NCBI GenBank assembly: GCA_038247465.1
Contig: JBBRUV010000015.1
Span: 1-27,088 of the forward strand
Length of the DNA stretch: 27,088 nucleotides
From: JBBRNH01 sp038247465
Lineage (GTDB): Bacteria; Bacteroidota; Bacteroidia; Cytophagales; Spirosomataceae
Direction: 5' to 3'
Within the stretch, counting starts at the first letter, position 1. Every line of letters begins with the position of its first letter. Below, piece after piece: positions 8,721 to 15,759 of this stretch. The notes beneath the pieces were generated by a model. The model did not search any database, had not been told where the DNA came from, and saw only the letters and a list, made by a program, of their open reading frames with translations. The position numbers were made by a program, and so were the translations under genes.

Positions 8721-9662
8721 ATGCAAACCATTTGGGGTATTGACCTCGGCGGCACCAAAATCGAAGGCGTAATTTTATCCGCGCCCTCGCCCGATGCCGT
8801 TGTTATCCGGCACCGCATTGACACCGAGGCCCACCTCGGCTACGACCACATTATCAGCCGGATCGCGGTGTTGATTGACCACCTCAAAGCCGAAACCGGC
8901 TACGCGCCCGACCGCGTTGGGTTCTCGACACCCGGCGCGTTTGATCCGGCTCGGCAGGTGATGAAAAACTGCAACACTACCGTGCTGAACGGCCAACCGA
9001 TGCCGCAGGATATTGCCAAACGGCTGGGTGTGCCAATCGAAATTGCCAATGATGCCAACTGTTTTGCCTTAGCCGAGGCCACGCTGGGGGCCGTGCCGGA
9101 CGTGCTGCCCGATTTTCGGTGCGTGTTTGGCGTGATTATGGGAACCGGCGTTGGCGGGGGCGTGGTGCTCAAGGCCCCGCCCGTAAATGGCCTGTTGGGC
9201 AGCCCGTTTGTGCTGGGCGGGCATCATGGCATCGGGGGCGAGTGGGGCCACAACATCCTCGAAGAAAACGGCTACCCCTGCTACTGCGGCAAAAGCGGCT
9301 GCACCGAACAGGTCATCTCCGGCACCGCTCTCGAACGGTTTTACCGCGAACACAGTGGCCAAAGCCGGCGACTGAAAGAGATTGTGCAACGCCACCGCGA
9401 CGGTGTTGACCCCATTGCCAGCGAGACCTTCGACCGGCTACTGGAACGCTTCGGACGCGGCATCTCGGTGATTCTGAACTTCTTAGACCCCGATGCCATT
9501 GTGCTGGGCGGGGGCGTAGGCAATATTCCTGAACTCTACACCGAAGGCGTAGAACGCGCCAAAAAATACATCTTCAACGAGCGCGTGATTACCACGCCCT
9601 TCCTGAAACCCAAACTCGGCGACAGCGCGGGCGTGTTCGGCGCGGCCATGCTGGTGGCATAA
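8721..9662 (+). CDS. ROK-family sugar kinase (probable glucokinase)
   Basis: The ATG at 8721 gives 313 residues, normal for the ROK family. Key sites are visible: the phosphate-binding DLGGTK (8-13), NDAN (110-113) with the catalytic Asp111, GTGVGGG (141-147), and the ROK signature GGEWGHN followed by the zinc site CYCGKSGC, giving His177, Cys187, Cys189 and Cys194 as ligands. Such enzymes phosphorylate free hexoses with ATP in the cytoplasm; the E-x-G-H form of the signature fits glucose-type kinases, but fructose, mannose or N-acetyl sugars cannot be excluded. Upstream in-frame codons to 8598 run through the heptamer repeat and are not coding. The start codon sits one base after a 27-bp stem, so translation initiation could be affected by RNA folding. 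The stop codon is part of the inverted repeat at 9661. Confidence 0.95.
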   Translation: MQTIWGIDLGGTKIEGVILSAPSPDAVVIRHRIDTEAHLGYDHIISRIAVLIDHLKAETGYAPDRVGFSTPGAFDPARQVMKNCNTTVLNGQPMPQDIAKRLGVPIEIANDANCFALAEATLGAVPDVLPDFRCVFGVIMGTGVGGGVVLKAPPVNGLLGSPFVLGGHHGIGGEWGHNILEENGYPCYCGKSGCTEQVISGTALERFYREHSGQSRRLKEIVQRHRDGVDPIASETFDRLLERFGRGISVILNFLDPDAIVLGGGVGNIPELYTEGVERAKKYIFNERVITTPFLKPKLGDSAGVFGAAMLVA

Positions 9663-9696
9663 CGCAGTGCGGGTGGAAACCCACCCGCACTGCGTT
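9661..9696 (+). terminator. Perfect 16-bp hairpin overlapping the sugar-kinase stop codon
   Basis: Bases 9661-9676 pair perfectly with 9681-9696 around the loop AAAC. The first two bases are the end of the kinase stop codon TAA. There is no T-run after the stem on the plus strand, so termination would be atypical. The core GTGCGGGTGGAAACCC recurs in the longer inverted repeat at 10325-10395, so this may be a repeat element serving as a gene end. Confidence 0.7.
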
Positions 9697-9703
9697 AAAT
9701 TTG
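9696..9703 (+). promoter_or_regulatory. Bacteroidota -7 promoter box for the PD-(D/E)XK-like gene
   Basis: TAAATTTG matches TAnnTTTG exactly and ends 16 bases before the ATG at 9720. Its first base is the last base of the preceding hairpin, so any -33 element would lie in the hairpin stem. This would give the small gene its own promoter, separate from the sugar kinase. Confidence 0.4.
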
Positions 9704-9719
9704 AGAAAAAACGACAGCC

Positions 9720-10328
9720 ATGGCATACAGCGATTTTTCGGCCCGCGATCTCATGCAGCGGTTTAAAGTTAAATTCAAAGCAGCTACGCTCTTCACCGAT
9801 AGCCAACCAATTGACCCCAGTTTGTGGTTGCTTGAAGCCCTGACACGCGGGCAGGAATTAGGCTTCGGCAGCGAAAAATCTCGTTCAGAGCGGTTGGTTA
9901 CCCCCATTCTTCTGGAGCTCAGCAACCTCAATCAGCATTCGTTTTCGATTTATTCGGGCATGAACCTCGACGTTGACGAAGCCGCCGGACTCGAAGGGGA
10001 ATGTGATTTTATTTTCTCATTCAGCCGGATTCAGGATTTCGTGACCGCCCCAATCTTTTGCATCGCCGAAGCCAAAAAACAGGATTTAGGGCAGGGAACG
10101 GTGCAGGTAGCGGCCCAGCTATTGGGCGCAAAACGGCTGAACGATGCCGAAGGGAACCAGTTTCAGACGCTCTACGCCTGCTGCACAACGGGCATTGAAT
10201 GGCGGTTTTTGCAGTACCACCCCAACGAGATTACCATTGATGAGAAACGGTATCTGCTCTCCGATTTGCCCGTTTTGCTGGGCGTGTTGCAACGCATTGT
10301 CGGGCTGGCAAAGGCGCAGACAACGTAG
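9720..10328 (+). CDS. PD-(D/E)XK nuclease-like hypothetical protein
   Basis: The gene encodes 202 residues. I do not recognise a named family, but the middle fits the PD-(D/E)XK nuclease core: a helix with Glu57 (SERLVTPILLEL), a strand with Asp96 (GECDFIFSFS), then a strand ending EAKK with Glu117 and Lys119, followed by a Gln-containing helix (QVAAQLLGAKRL). That order of Glu, Asp, ExK and Gln is the usual active-site pattern. There is no signal peptide or membrane segment. Both ends of the gene are bounded by inverted repeats that share the core GTGGAAACCC, and its TAG stop lies within the downstream repeat. A role in DNA metabolism, defence, or as a remnant of a restriction-type protein is possible, but nothing nearby shows a methylase or helicase partner. 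Confidence 0.8.
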   Translation: MAYSDFSARDLMQRFKVKFKAATLFTDSQPIDPSLWLLEALTRGQELGFGSEKSRSERLVTPILLELSNLNQHSFSIYSGMNLDVDEAAGLEGECDFIFSFSRIQDFVTAPIFCIAEAKKQDLGQGTVQVAAQLLGAKRLNDAEGNQFQTLYACCTTGIEWRFLQYHPNEITIDEKRYLLSDLPVLLGVLQRIVGLAKAQTT

Positions 10329-10395
10329 TGTGGGTGGAAACCCGCATCGGCTGTAAAATACCTTAGGGGCCGATGCGGGTTTCCACCCGCACTAC
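10325..10395. repeat. 27-bp inverted repeat sharing the GTGGAAACCC core
   Basis: Bases 10325-10351 pair with 10369-10395 at 26 of 27 positions; the exception is a T opposite G, which would still pair in RNA. The loop is 17 bases. The left arm includes the stop codon of the PD-(D/E)XK-like gene. The arms contain GTGGAAACCCGCATCGGC and thus the same core as the hairpin at 9661. No T-run follows, so it is better described as a repeat that may double as a transcript end. Confidence 0.85.
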
Positions 10396-10518
10396 ACCTT
10401 ACATCACCTTGCCTTAAATTTCCTTAAATTAAACCACCTAAACCGATTTGTTCGTTCACTCTTTATAGTGTGTCGGGCGCGACAACCAACCCACGCCCGG
10501 CCAACCCCCTCAACAGCA
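10396..10518 (+). promoter_or_regulatory. porX upstream region with tandem CCTTAAATT
   Basis: The leader of porX is AT-rich compared with its surroundings. CCTTAAATT occurs twice, at 10412-10420 and 10422-10430, exactly 10 bp apart (one helical turn), which would suit a protein that binds one face of DNA. A TTTG at 10447-10450 followed by TATAGTG at 10464-10470 could be a weak promoter, but neither the box nor the spacing matches TAnnTTTG. Confidence 0.3.
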
Positions 10519-12087
10519 ATGCAAAATTATTCGATACTCTGGGCCGACGATGAAATTGACCTCCTCAAACCCCACCTGATTTTCCTGAAAGCCAAAGGCT
10601 ACACCGTTACGCCCGTCAACTCCGGAGCCGACGCGCTCGATGAAGTCGAAAAACACACCTTCGACATTGTGCTTTTAGATGAGATGATGCCCGGCATGAC
10701 CGGCCTCGAAACCCTCGCCCAAATCAAGCAACTGCGGCCCAACCTGCCCGTTGTGATGATCACCAAAAGCGAAGAAGAGTACATTATGGAAGAGGCTATC
10801 GGGGCCAAAATTGCCGATTACCTTATCAAGCCCATCAACCCGAACCAACTGCTGCTCTCGCTCAAGAAAAACCTCGATAACAAACGGCTCATCACCGAGC
10901 GTACCAACATCAGCTACCAGCAGGATTTTCGGAATATCTCCATGCAGTTTAACGACCGCATGAACCACGAAGAATGGGCCGATGTCTATAAAAAACTGAT
11001 TTACTGGGAGTTAGAACTCGATGCGTCGCAGGATAAGAGCATGACTGAGGTACTCAATATGCAGAAAGCCGAGGCCAACACCAACTTCTGCAATTTTATC
11101 GAAGACAACTACGAAGACTGGCTCAACGACCCAAAAGCCGACAAGCCAACGCTCTCGCACCAACTGATGCGAAAAAAAGTGTTTCCGCTGCTCGAACCCA
11201 ACAACCCGGCGGCCAAGCCCGTGTTTTTTCTGCTGATTGATAACCTGCGCTACGATCAATGGAAGGTTTTTGAGCCGATTCTGAGCGAGTATTTCACCGT
11301 TGAGGAAGAAGATTCGTACTACTCCATTTTGCCGACAACCACCGCCTTTGCCCGGAACGCGATTTTCTCCGGCCTGATGCCCAGCGAAATGCAGAAACAG
11401 TACCCCGACCTGTGGGTCAACGACGACAACGAAGAAGAAGGACTGAACAACCACGAAGACGATTTTCTGCGGAAACAACTCGAACGGAGCCGGTTGAACG
11501 TGAAAATGTCGTACCACAAAATCCTGAACGTGAACCAGGGAAAATCACTGCTCGACAGCTTTAACAACCTGATGCAGAATCAGTTAAACGTAGTTGTGTA
11601 TAATTTCGTGGATATGCTTTCGCACGCCCGGACGGATATGGCCATGATTAAAGAACTCGCCCCCAACGAATCGGCCTATCGGAGCATCACCCGCTCATGG
11701 TTGTTACACTCGCCGTTGTTCGAGTTTTTGAAGCGTGTGGCCGACAAAGGCGCGAAACTCGTGCTGACCACCGATCACGGTATGATTCGAGTGCAGAAAC
11801 CGGCCAAAATCGTGGGCTATCGCGAGACCAACACCAACCTGCGCTACAAGCAGGGCAAAAACCTCGGTTTCGACGATAACCACCTTATGGTATCGCGCAA
11901 ACCAGAACGGCTGTTTTTACCCAAACCGAACGTATCAACGGCGTATGTCTTCACCAAAGAAGACTACTTTTTCGCGTATCCCAACAACTACAACTACTAC
12001 GTAAATTACTACCGAGATACGTTTCAGCACGGCGGGGTTTCGCTCGAAGAAATGATTATTCCGGTGGTACAGTTGAAGGCAAAGTAA
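10519..12087 (+). CDS. porX: PorX-type response regulator with PglZ phosphodiesterase domain
   Basis: The product is 522 residues from the ATG at 10519, which begins MQNYSILWADDEID; the open frame to 10468 reads as untranslated leader. The receiver domain (about 1-125) has the acidic pair Asp10/Asp11, phospho-acceptor Asp54 in DIVLLDEMMPG, and Lys104 in the KP turn. A helical linker follows, then from about 230 a PglZ/alkaline-phosphatase-like domain with FFLLIDNLRYD, PTTTAFARN (likely nucleophile Thr), VDMLSHA, TTDHGM (Asp419, His420) and FQHGGVS (His504) as metal-site residues. PorX works with the kinase PorY and an ECF sigma factor to control type IX secretion genes in Bacteroidota, and its PglZ domain is described as a zinc phosphodiesterase on oligonucleotides. 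No porY is in this window. It is followed by a convergent hairpin. Confidence 0.95.
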   Translation: MQNYSILWADDEIDLLKPHLIFLKAKGYTVTPVNSGADALDEVEKHTFDIVLLDEMMPGMTGLETLAQIKQLRPNLPVVMITKSEEEYIMEEAIGAKIADYLIKPINPNQLLLSLKKNLDNKRLITERTNISYQQDFRNISMQFNDRMNHEEWADVYKKLIYWELELDASQDKSMTEVLNMQKAEANTNFCNFIEDNYEDWLNDPKADKPTLSHQLMRKKVFPLLEPNNPAAKPVFFLLIDNLRYDQWKVFEPILSEYFTVEEEDSYYSILPTTTAFARNAIFSGLMPSEMQKQYPDLWVNDDNEEEGLNNHEDDFLRKQLERSRLNVKMSYHKILNVNQGKSLLDSFNNLMQNQLNVVVYNFVDMLSHARTDMAMIKELAPNESAYRSITRSWLLHSPLFEFLKRVADKGAKLVLTTDHGMIRVQKPAKIVGYRETNTNLRYKQGKNLGFDDNHLMVSRKPERLFLPKPNVSTAYVFTKEDYFFAYPNNYNYYVNYYRDTFQHGGVSLEEMIIPVVQLKAK

Positions 12088-12109
12088 CGTGTCAGGAATT
12101 TCTCACGTG

Positions 12110-12149
12110 AAATAACACCCCCCGTCAATGACATTTGGCGGGGGTTATT
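12110..12149. terminator. Bidirectional hairpin between porX and the PIN gene
   Basis: AATAAC...CCCCCG on the left pairs with CGGGGGTTATT on the right with one bulged base, around a loop of about 14 bases. The right arm includes the stop codon of the minus-strand PIN gene. Its position between convergent genes fits a shared terminator, though T-runs are short. Confidence 0.55.
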
Positions 12150-12590
12150 CGTCGAGCAATTGCCGTGTTGTGACGAGTTCTGTATAACCCCGCGCCAGCA
12201 AGCCATCTGTCATCCGGCGATCTCCCGTCCATAGCTGCCCGTTCAGGTGAATGGCTACTGCTAAAAAGGGAACATCGTTTGGGTCAATGTCAGCGAACAA
12301 CTGATGGGCACGTTGCCAGCAGGAAAACGGAATACAGGCTTCGTTTATAAACTCAATGCGGCTCATCAATTCGTAGAGCAGTTCCAGCAGGGCTTCGTTA
12401 CCAAGGCCACTCAACTGCTGGATTCGTTCTTTGTGCCTGACGAGTTCAATCTGCAAAAAGTGACAACTGACTAAACGAACCGAGGCAGGCGGTTCAAGTA
12501 GGAACGTAACGGCCCGACTATTAGCAGAAATCAGCGCATTAAAAATAATATTGGTATCAACAACCAGCGTCTTTACGGTAAGACTTCCAT
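12145..12590 (-). pseudogene. PIN-domain ribonuclease (VapC-like) with disrupted start
   Basis: An almost complete PIN domain can be read: KTLVVDTNIIFNALIS with the first catalytic Asp, an internal IELVRHKERI with Glu, DPNDVPFLAVA with two Asp, and LWTGDRRM with the last Asp. These acidic residues coordinate metal in PIN ribonucleases, often toxins. However, the frame with VVDTN has no ATG, GTG or TTG between the preceding in-frame stop and the domain. An ATG at 12590 lies in another frame and would give MEVLP and then a stop; one added base before position 12574 would join it to the domain, giving about 148 residues. The only intact frame starts at an internal TTG (12456) and would lose the first catalytic Asp. 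No antitoxin gene is seen next to it. A sequencing error is a real alternative. Confidence 0.7.
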
Positions 12591-12639
12591 ATTTTTTTAC
12601 CTTAGATTAATAAACTGATTGTTTTAATGTACCCCCAAA

Positions 12640-12672
12640 ACGATAAAACCCGTTAGCCATTGCCAACGGGTT
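12640..12672 (-). terminator. Rho-independent terminator of the HU/SPOR gene
   Basis: On the minus strand AACCCGTT pairs with AACGGGTT across a 10-base loop, followed by TTTATCGTTTT. It lies 23 bases after the stop codon of the gene at 12695-13957 and is the clearest intrinsic terminator in the window. It separates the envelope gene block from the PIN remnant. Confidence 0.75.
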
Positions 12673-12694
12673 CTGAGGATAGGAGTGGCTTTTT

Positions 12695-13957
12695 TTATCC
12701 CCTAAACCGGAATATCCAGGCCGGAACGCCGGTTGTTTTGTGCAGGCTGTCGGCGGTGGCTACCGCTATGTTTTTGTCGGCAAGGCCCGTAGCAACCACT
12801 TTATATAACTTGCCCTGATAACCGGGCCGGATAATGTAGGCATCGCCATACCCAGCGGCTTCTAATTTATGCTCAAACCGCAGTGCATTTTTGCGATTAG
12901 CAAAGCTACCGGCCACCACCACAAAAATCGGCGCGTCGGCGGGCGGGGCGGCAACCGTAGCACCATCATTGGCCGGTGATTTATCGGCCAGAACCACCGT
13001 TTTTTTCGGCATAACCAATCTGCCGGCGGGCGCGGCCGGCGTTGAGGCAGTAGCTATTGATTTGGCAATCGGCGTGGCTTCAGTCACCGTTACCGTGGCA
13101 ACAGGCGGTGCAACCGTTGGTATAACAACCGGCGCAACGTTTACGGGTTCAACAACGGCCACCGACATGGCTTTCAGCGCAAGTTGTTCTGCCTGTTTAC
13201 GGGCTGGTACTGTCATAGTCGTTCGCAGGCTGTTCCATTCCTGAGTCAACCAGTCAATACGAATCAGGTTGGCCGGGTTCAGGCTGCTCTGGAGCGGTGC
13301 GCCAGGCTCAATCACGGTCACGTAACTCAACGCGCCCAGCGACCCGACCAGCAAAGCCGCAGCCGCCCACCGGACGTAACCCAGCAATTGCCGACGCTGC
13401 ACCGGGTACAATGGCACAATCTGCGTATCGGTATCGCGCACCAGCACCGGGCCGAGAGCCAGTTGTGGGGTGTTATTACTTGTGTCATCCGCCGTTTCTG
13501 GTTCAGCTTCCACACTGATTACGGCAACCTCGGTGCGCTGCACACGCTCGGCCTGAATAGCCCCCAGTCCGTAGGCTTCGCCGTGAAAGTTATGCCGCAG
13601 TTCAGGGTCAAATTGTAGTTTACCTTCCTCGTTCGGCGAAAACAACCCAATGCCATCAACGGCAAAACAGCCCGCCTGTTTCACGGTCTGCCGCAGCTCG
13701 GCTACAAACGACGCAACGTGCCGCTGGGCTTCGTCGCGGTTGATGGCTTCGTGCAACATAAGGTAATTCACAACAATCCCGTCATCTAAGCGCAGAGCTT
13801 CGTTGAAAGCGAGTTTCCGGCGGGGCGGCAGGTATTGACCCGTTGTCTCCGAAAACGAAGCGGGGAGATAATGCGTCAGAAAACCGCCTAATTCCGGCAC
13901 GACCACGCAGTCGTACTGATACAGCAGTTTTTTCAGGTAGGATGGGATTGGGATCAT
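12695..13957 (-). CDS. HU-CCDC81-type N-domain and SPOR-domain envelope protein
   Basis: The product is 420 residues. The start, MIPIPSYLKKLLYQYDCVVV followed by PELGGFL, and the later FNEALRLDDGIVVNYL and GIGLFSPNEEGKLQF, are typical of the prokaryotic HU-CCDC81 double domain (about 1-120). A single membrane segment lies at about 192-215, then an Ala/Val/Pro/Thr-rich linker, then a C-terminal SPOR domain (about 340-420; FVVVAGSFANRKNALRFEHK). SPOR domains bind peptidoglycan stripped of stem peptides, so the protein probably links cytoplasm to the cell wall, with the HU-like part inside. Its ATG begins one base after the stop codon of the barrel gene upstream, so the two are probably translationally coupled. 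An intrinsic terminator follows. The exact role, perhaps in division or envelope organisation, is inferred. Confidence 0.9.
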   Translation of the reverse strand: MIPIPSYLKKLLYQYDCVVVPELGGFLTHYLPASFSETTGQYLPPRRKLAFNEALRLDDGIVVNYLMLHEAINRDEAQRHVASFVAELRQTVKQAGCFAVDGIGLFSPNEEGKLQFDPELRHNFHGEAYGLGAIQAERVQRTEVAVISVEAEPETADDTSNNTPQLALGPVLVRDTDTQIVPLYPVQRRQLLGYVRWAAAALLVGSLGALSYVTVIEPGAPLQSSLNPANLIRIDWLTQEWNSLRTTMTVPARKQAEQLALKAMSVAVVEPVNVAPVVIPTVAPPVATVTVTEATPIAKSIATASTPAAPAGRLVMPKKTVVLADKSPANDGATVAAPPADAPIFVVVAGSFANRKNALRFEHKLEAAGYGDAYIIRPGYQGKLYKVVATGLADKNIAVATADSLHKTTGVPAWIFRFRG

Positions 13958-13958
13958 G

Positions 13959-15620
13959 TCAAAACGAATAACTTATTCCGGCCAGAAAATTAAGTCCCTG
14001 CGTCGGGTAATACAAGTATCGCTGGTAATTCTGCCCGAAAATGTTGTTCAACGAAACAAAAGCGGCAAACTGTTTCCCTAAAAAGTAGTCAATTTTCAGG
14101 TTTGCATCCACGATAACGGGTAATGTATAGGCCGTGTTGGTCACGAAGTTTTTCTGCTCGATGCCCTGATACGCATACACGTCAGCCGTGATAAACAGCT
14201 TTTTGTTCAGAATATAGGCATTGCTCCACGTTGCGGCTACTTTCGGGCGACCCCAGGCGGATTCCAGACGGTCGAGGTCGTAGCGGAATACATCCACTTT
14301 CAGGTTCGAGCGAAATTTATCTTTCAGCGAATACCCCACCTGCCCCGATAACGTCAGCACGTTGGCGCGGCCCCCGTCATACAGCACAAAAAACTTGGTG
14401 GTGTCGGGCCAGGTGTTGTTGAAGGCGTAAAAATTACGGTAGCTGGCGTAGGATGCTTTGCCCTCAAACGTAAATCCGCCCCCAATTTCGCCCTTCGCCC
14501 CGCCGTAAATATCCAGCCCTTTGATGGTGTTTGCCAGCACCACCTGCGGAGCCAGCCACCGGTTCTCGGTCAGCAGCGACCGTAGCGTATTCCGGCTGAT
14601 GTCGCCGTCAACGCCCGCAAAAAAGTGAATATTGCCCGTTGGCACGATGTCAATATTTACCACCGGAAATGCCCGCGTCCGGTTGATACCCAGCCGTTTA
14701 TCGGTTTCGTTCACGGCGTTTATGCCCACAATTGCCGTGATAAACGAACTCGTGTATTTAAATGTCGGCTTGACTCTGAACAAATTCCGGTTGTCAACAA
14801 TACCCGCGTCCGTGCGTTGCGTGACGTAAGCGTCGGCAGCGACGAGCGCGGAAATAGTTTCTGAAATGCCCAGCGATCCGGTAAAATTGGTTCCCCAATC
14901 GGTTTCCGAAGCCGTGTACAAATCGCGCAGGGTGGTGAGGTTGGTTTTGAGCGAGTAGTCAACGGCGCGTTCGTTATCGGTGTTTTCGATGCCGAGCCGG
15001 ATAGCGAAACTATTCAGCCGTTGCTTGATTTTTTCCGCATCAGGAACTTCTGTACCAGGCCGATAGCCGTAGAACCGATAGGTCTCGCGCCGGTAATCGG
15101 CTCCGGCCTCCACGTTCAGGCTTTGTGTTCCGTATTTGGCCGTTAGCCCGAATTTCGTGTCGCTTGTGGCCGAGTTTTTGCCATCTACCGGCCCGATGCC
15201 CGACGACAGATGCCGAACGTTACCCTCGACCGACAGGTTTTCGCCAACACTGGTGCCACCGAAGCCTTCGCCATAAAAAGTATTGAAGTTGCCCGCGCCA
15301 AGTTTCACGTAGTTGGTATAAACCGGCGATTGGTCGGGGTTGGCCGCGTTGGGGGGCAGCACGTTGGGCGTAATTTTGGGGTCGGCAACGGACAACGGGC
15401 GGTCGTCAAACTCGTATGTCAGTTTACGCGCTGACGCCGATTGTTTCACCGACGGTATCTTATTAAAGACCCGGTTGGCGGCTGGCAGTTCGATCCGTCG
15501 GCTTTTTTCAACGTTAATCTGCTGATTATCAATCTCCCCTTGCTTCGGCGGCTTTGCGGGCGACTGGGCCAGCGCAACAGCAGTGGTGAGGGCAGTGGCT
15601 ATGGTCAGGAAGTGTTTCAT
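13959..15620 (-). CDS. Plug-less TonB-receptor-like outer-membrane beta-barrel protein
   Basis: The product is 553 residues, with signal peptide MKHFLTIATALTTAVALAQ. The rest is dominated by amphipathic beta strands with turns rich in Asp, Asn and Gly, and it ends GISYSF, a C-terminal aromatic residue as in outer-membrane proteins. The strands near the end (SLNNIFGQNYQRYLYYPTQG) resemble the last strands of TonB-dependent receptors, where 'NLFDxxYxxYxGYPxPGRxF'-type endings are usual. No plug domain or TonB box is seen and the length is far below that of a true receptor. It is transcribed after the TPR protein gene and directly before the HU/SPOR gene (1 base between). A heptamer stem-loop sits just upstream of its start codon. 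I infer a structural or pore role in the envelope. Confidence 0.85.
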   Translation of the reverse strand: MKHFLTIATALTTAVALAQSPAKPPKQGEIDNQQINVEKSRRIELPAANRVFNKIPSVKQSASARKLTYEFDDRPLSVADPKITPNVLPPNAANPDQSPVYTNYVKLGAGNFNTFYGEGFGGTSVGENLSVEGNVRHLSSGIGPVDGKNSATSDTKFGLTAKYGTQSLNVEAGADYRRETYRFYGYRPGTEVPDAEKIKQRLNSFAIRLGIENTDNERAVDYSLKTNLTTLRDLYTASETDWGTNFTGSLGISETISALVAADAYVTQRTDAGIVDNRNLFRVKPTFKYTSSFITAIVGINAVNETDKRLGINRTRAFPVVNIDIVPTGNIHFFAGVDGDISRNTLRSLLTENRWLAPQVVLANTIKGLDIYGGAKGEIGGGFTFEGKASYASYRNFYAFNNTWPDTTKFFVLYDGGRANVLTLSGQVGYSLKDKFRSNLKVDVFRYDLDRLESAWGRPKVAATWSNAYILNKKLFITADVYAYQGIEQKNFVTNTAYTLPVIVDANLKIDYFLGKQFAAFVSLNNIFGQNYQRYLYYPTQGLNFLAGISYSF

Positions 15621-15627
15621 GTTTTGG

Positions 15628-15745
15628 TTCGTAGTTCGTAGTTCGTGGTTCGTGGTTCGTGGTTCGTAGTTCGTAGTTCGTGGTTCGTAGTTCGTGGTTT
15701 GCCCCGAATGGTTGGTTACGCGTCAGCCAACTACAAACCACGAAC
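15628..15745. repeat. Ten-unit TTCGTRG heptamer array and stem-loop, copy B
   Basis: Bases 15628-15697 are ten perfect back-to-back copies of TTCGTRG, with the variable base running A,A,G,G,G,A,A,G,A,G. A short opposite arm follows: 15690-15700 pairs with 15735-15745 (11 bp), and GTTGG at 15711 with CCAAC at 15727. The element fills most of the gap between the TPR gene and the barrel gene, both on the minus strand, and starts 8 bases upstream of the barrel start codon. Confidence 0.92.
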
Positions 15746-15759
15746 CAGAAACCCAAAAC

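Noticed and set aside
9720..10328. Type I restriction subunit
   Set aside because: Only the nuclease-core pattern is visible; there are no helicase motifs and no methylase or specificity gene nearby.
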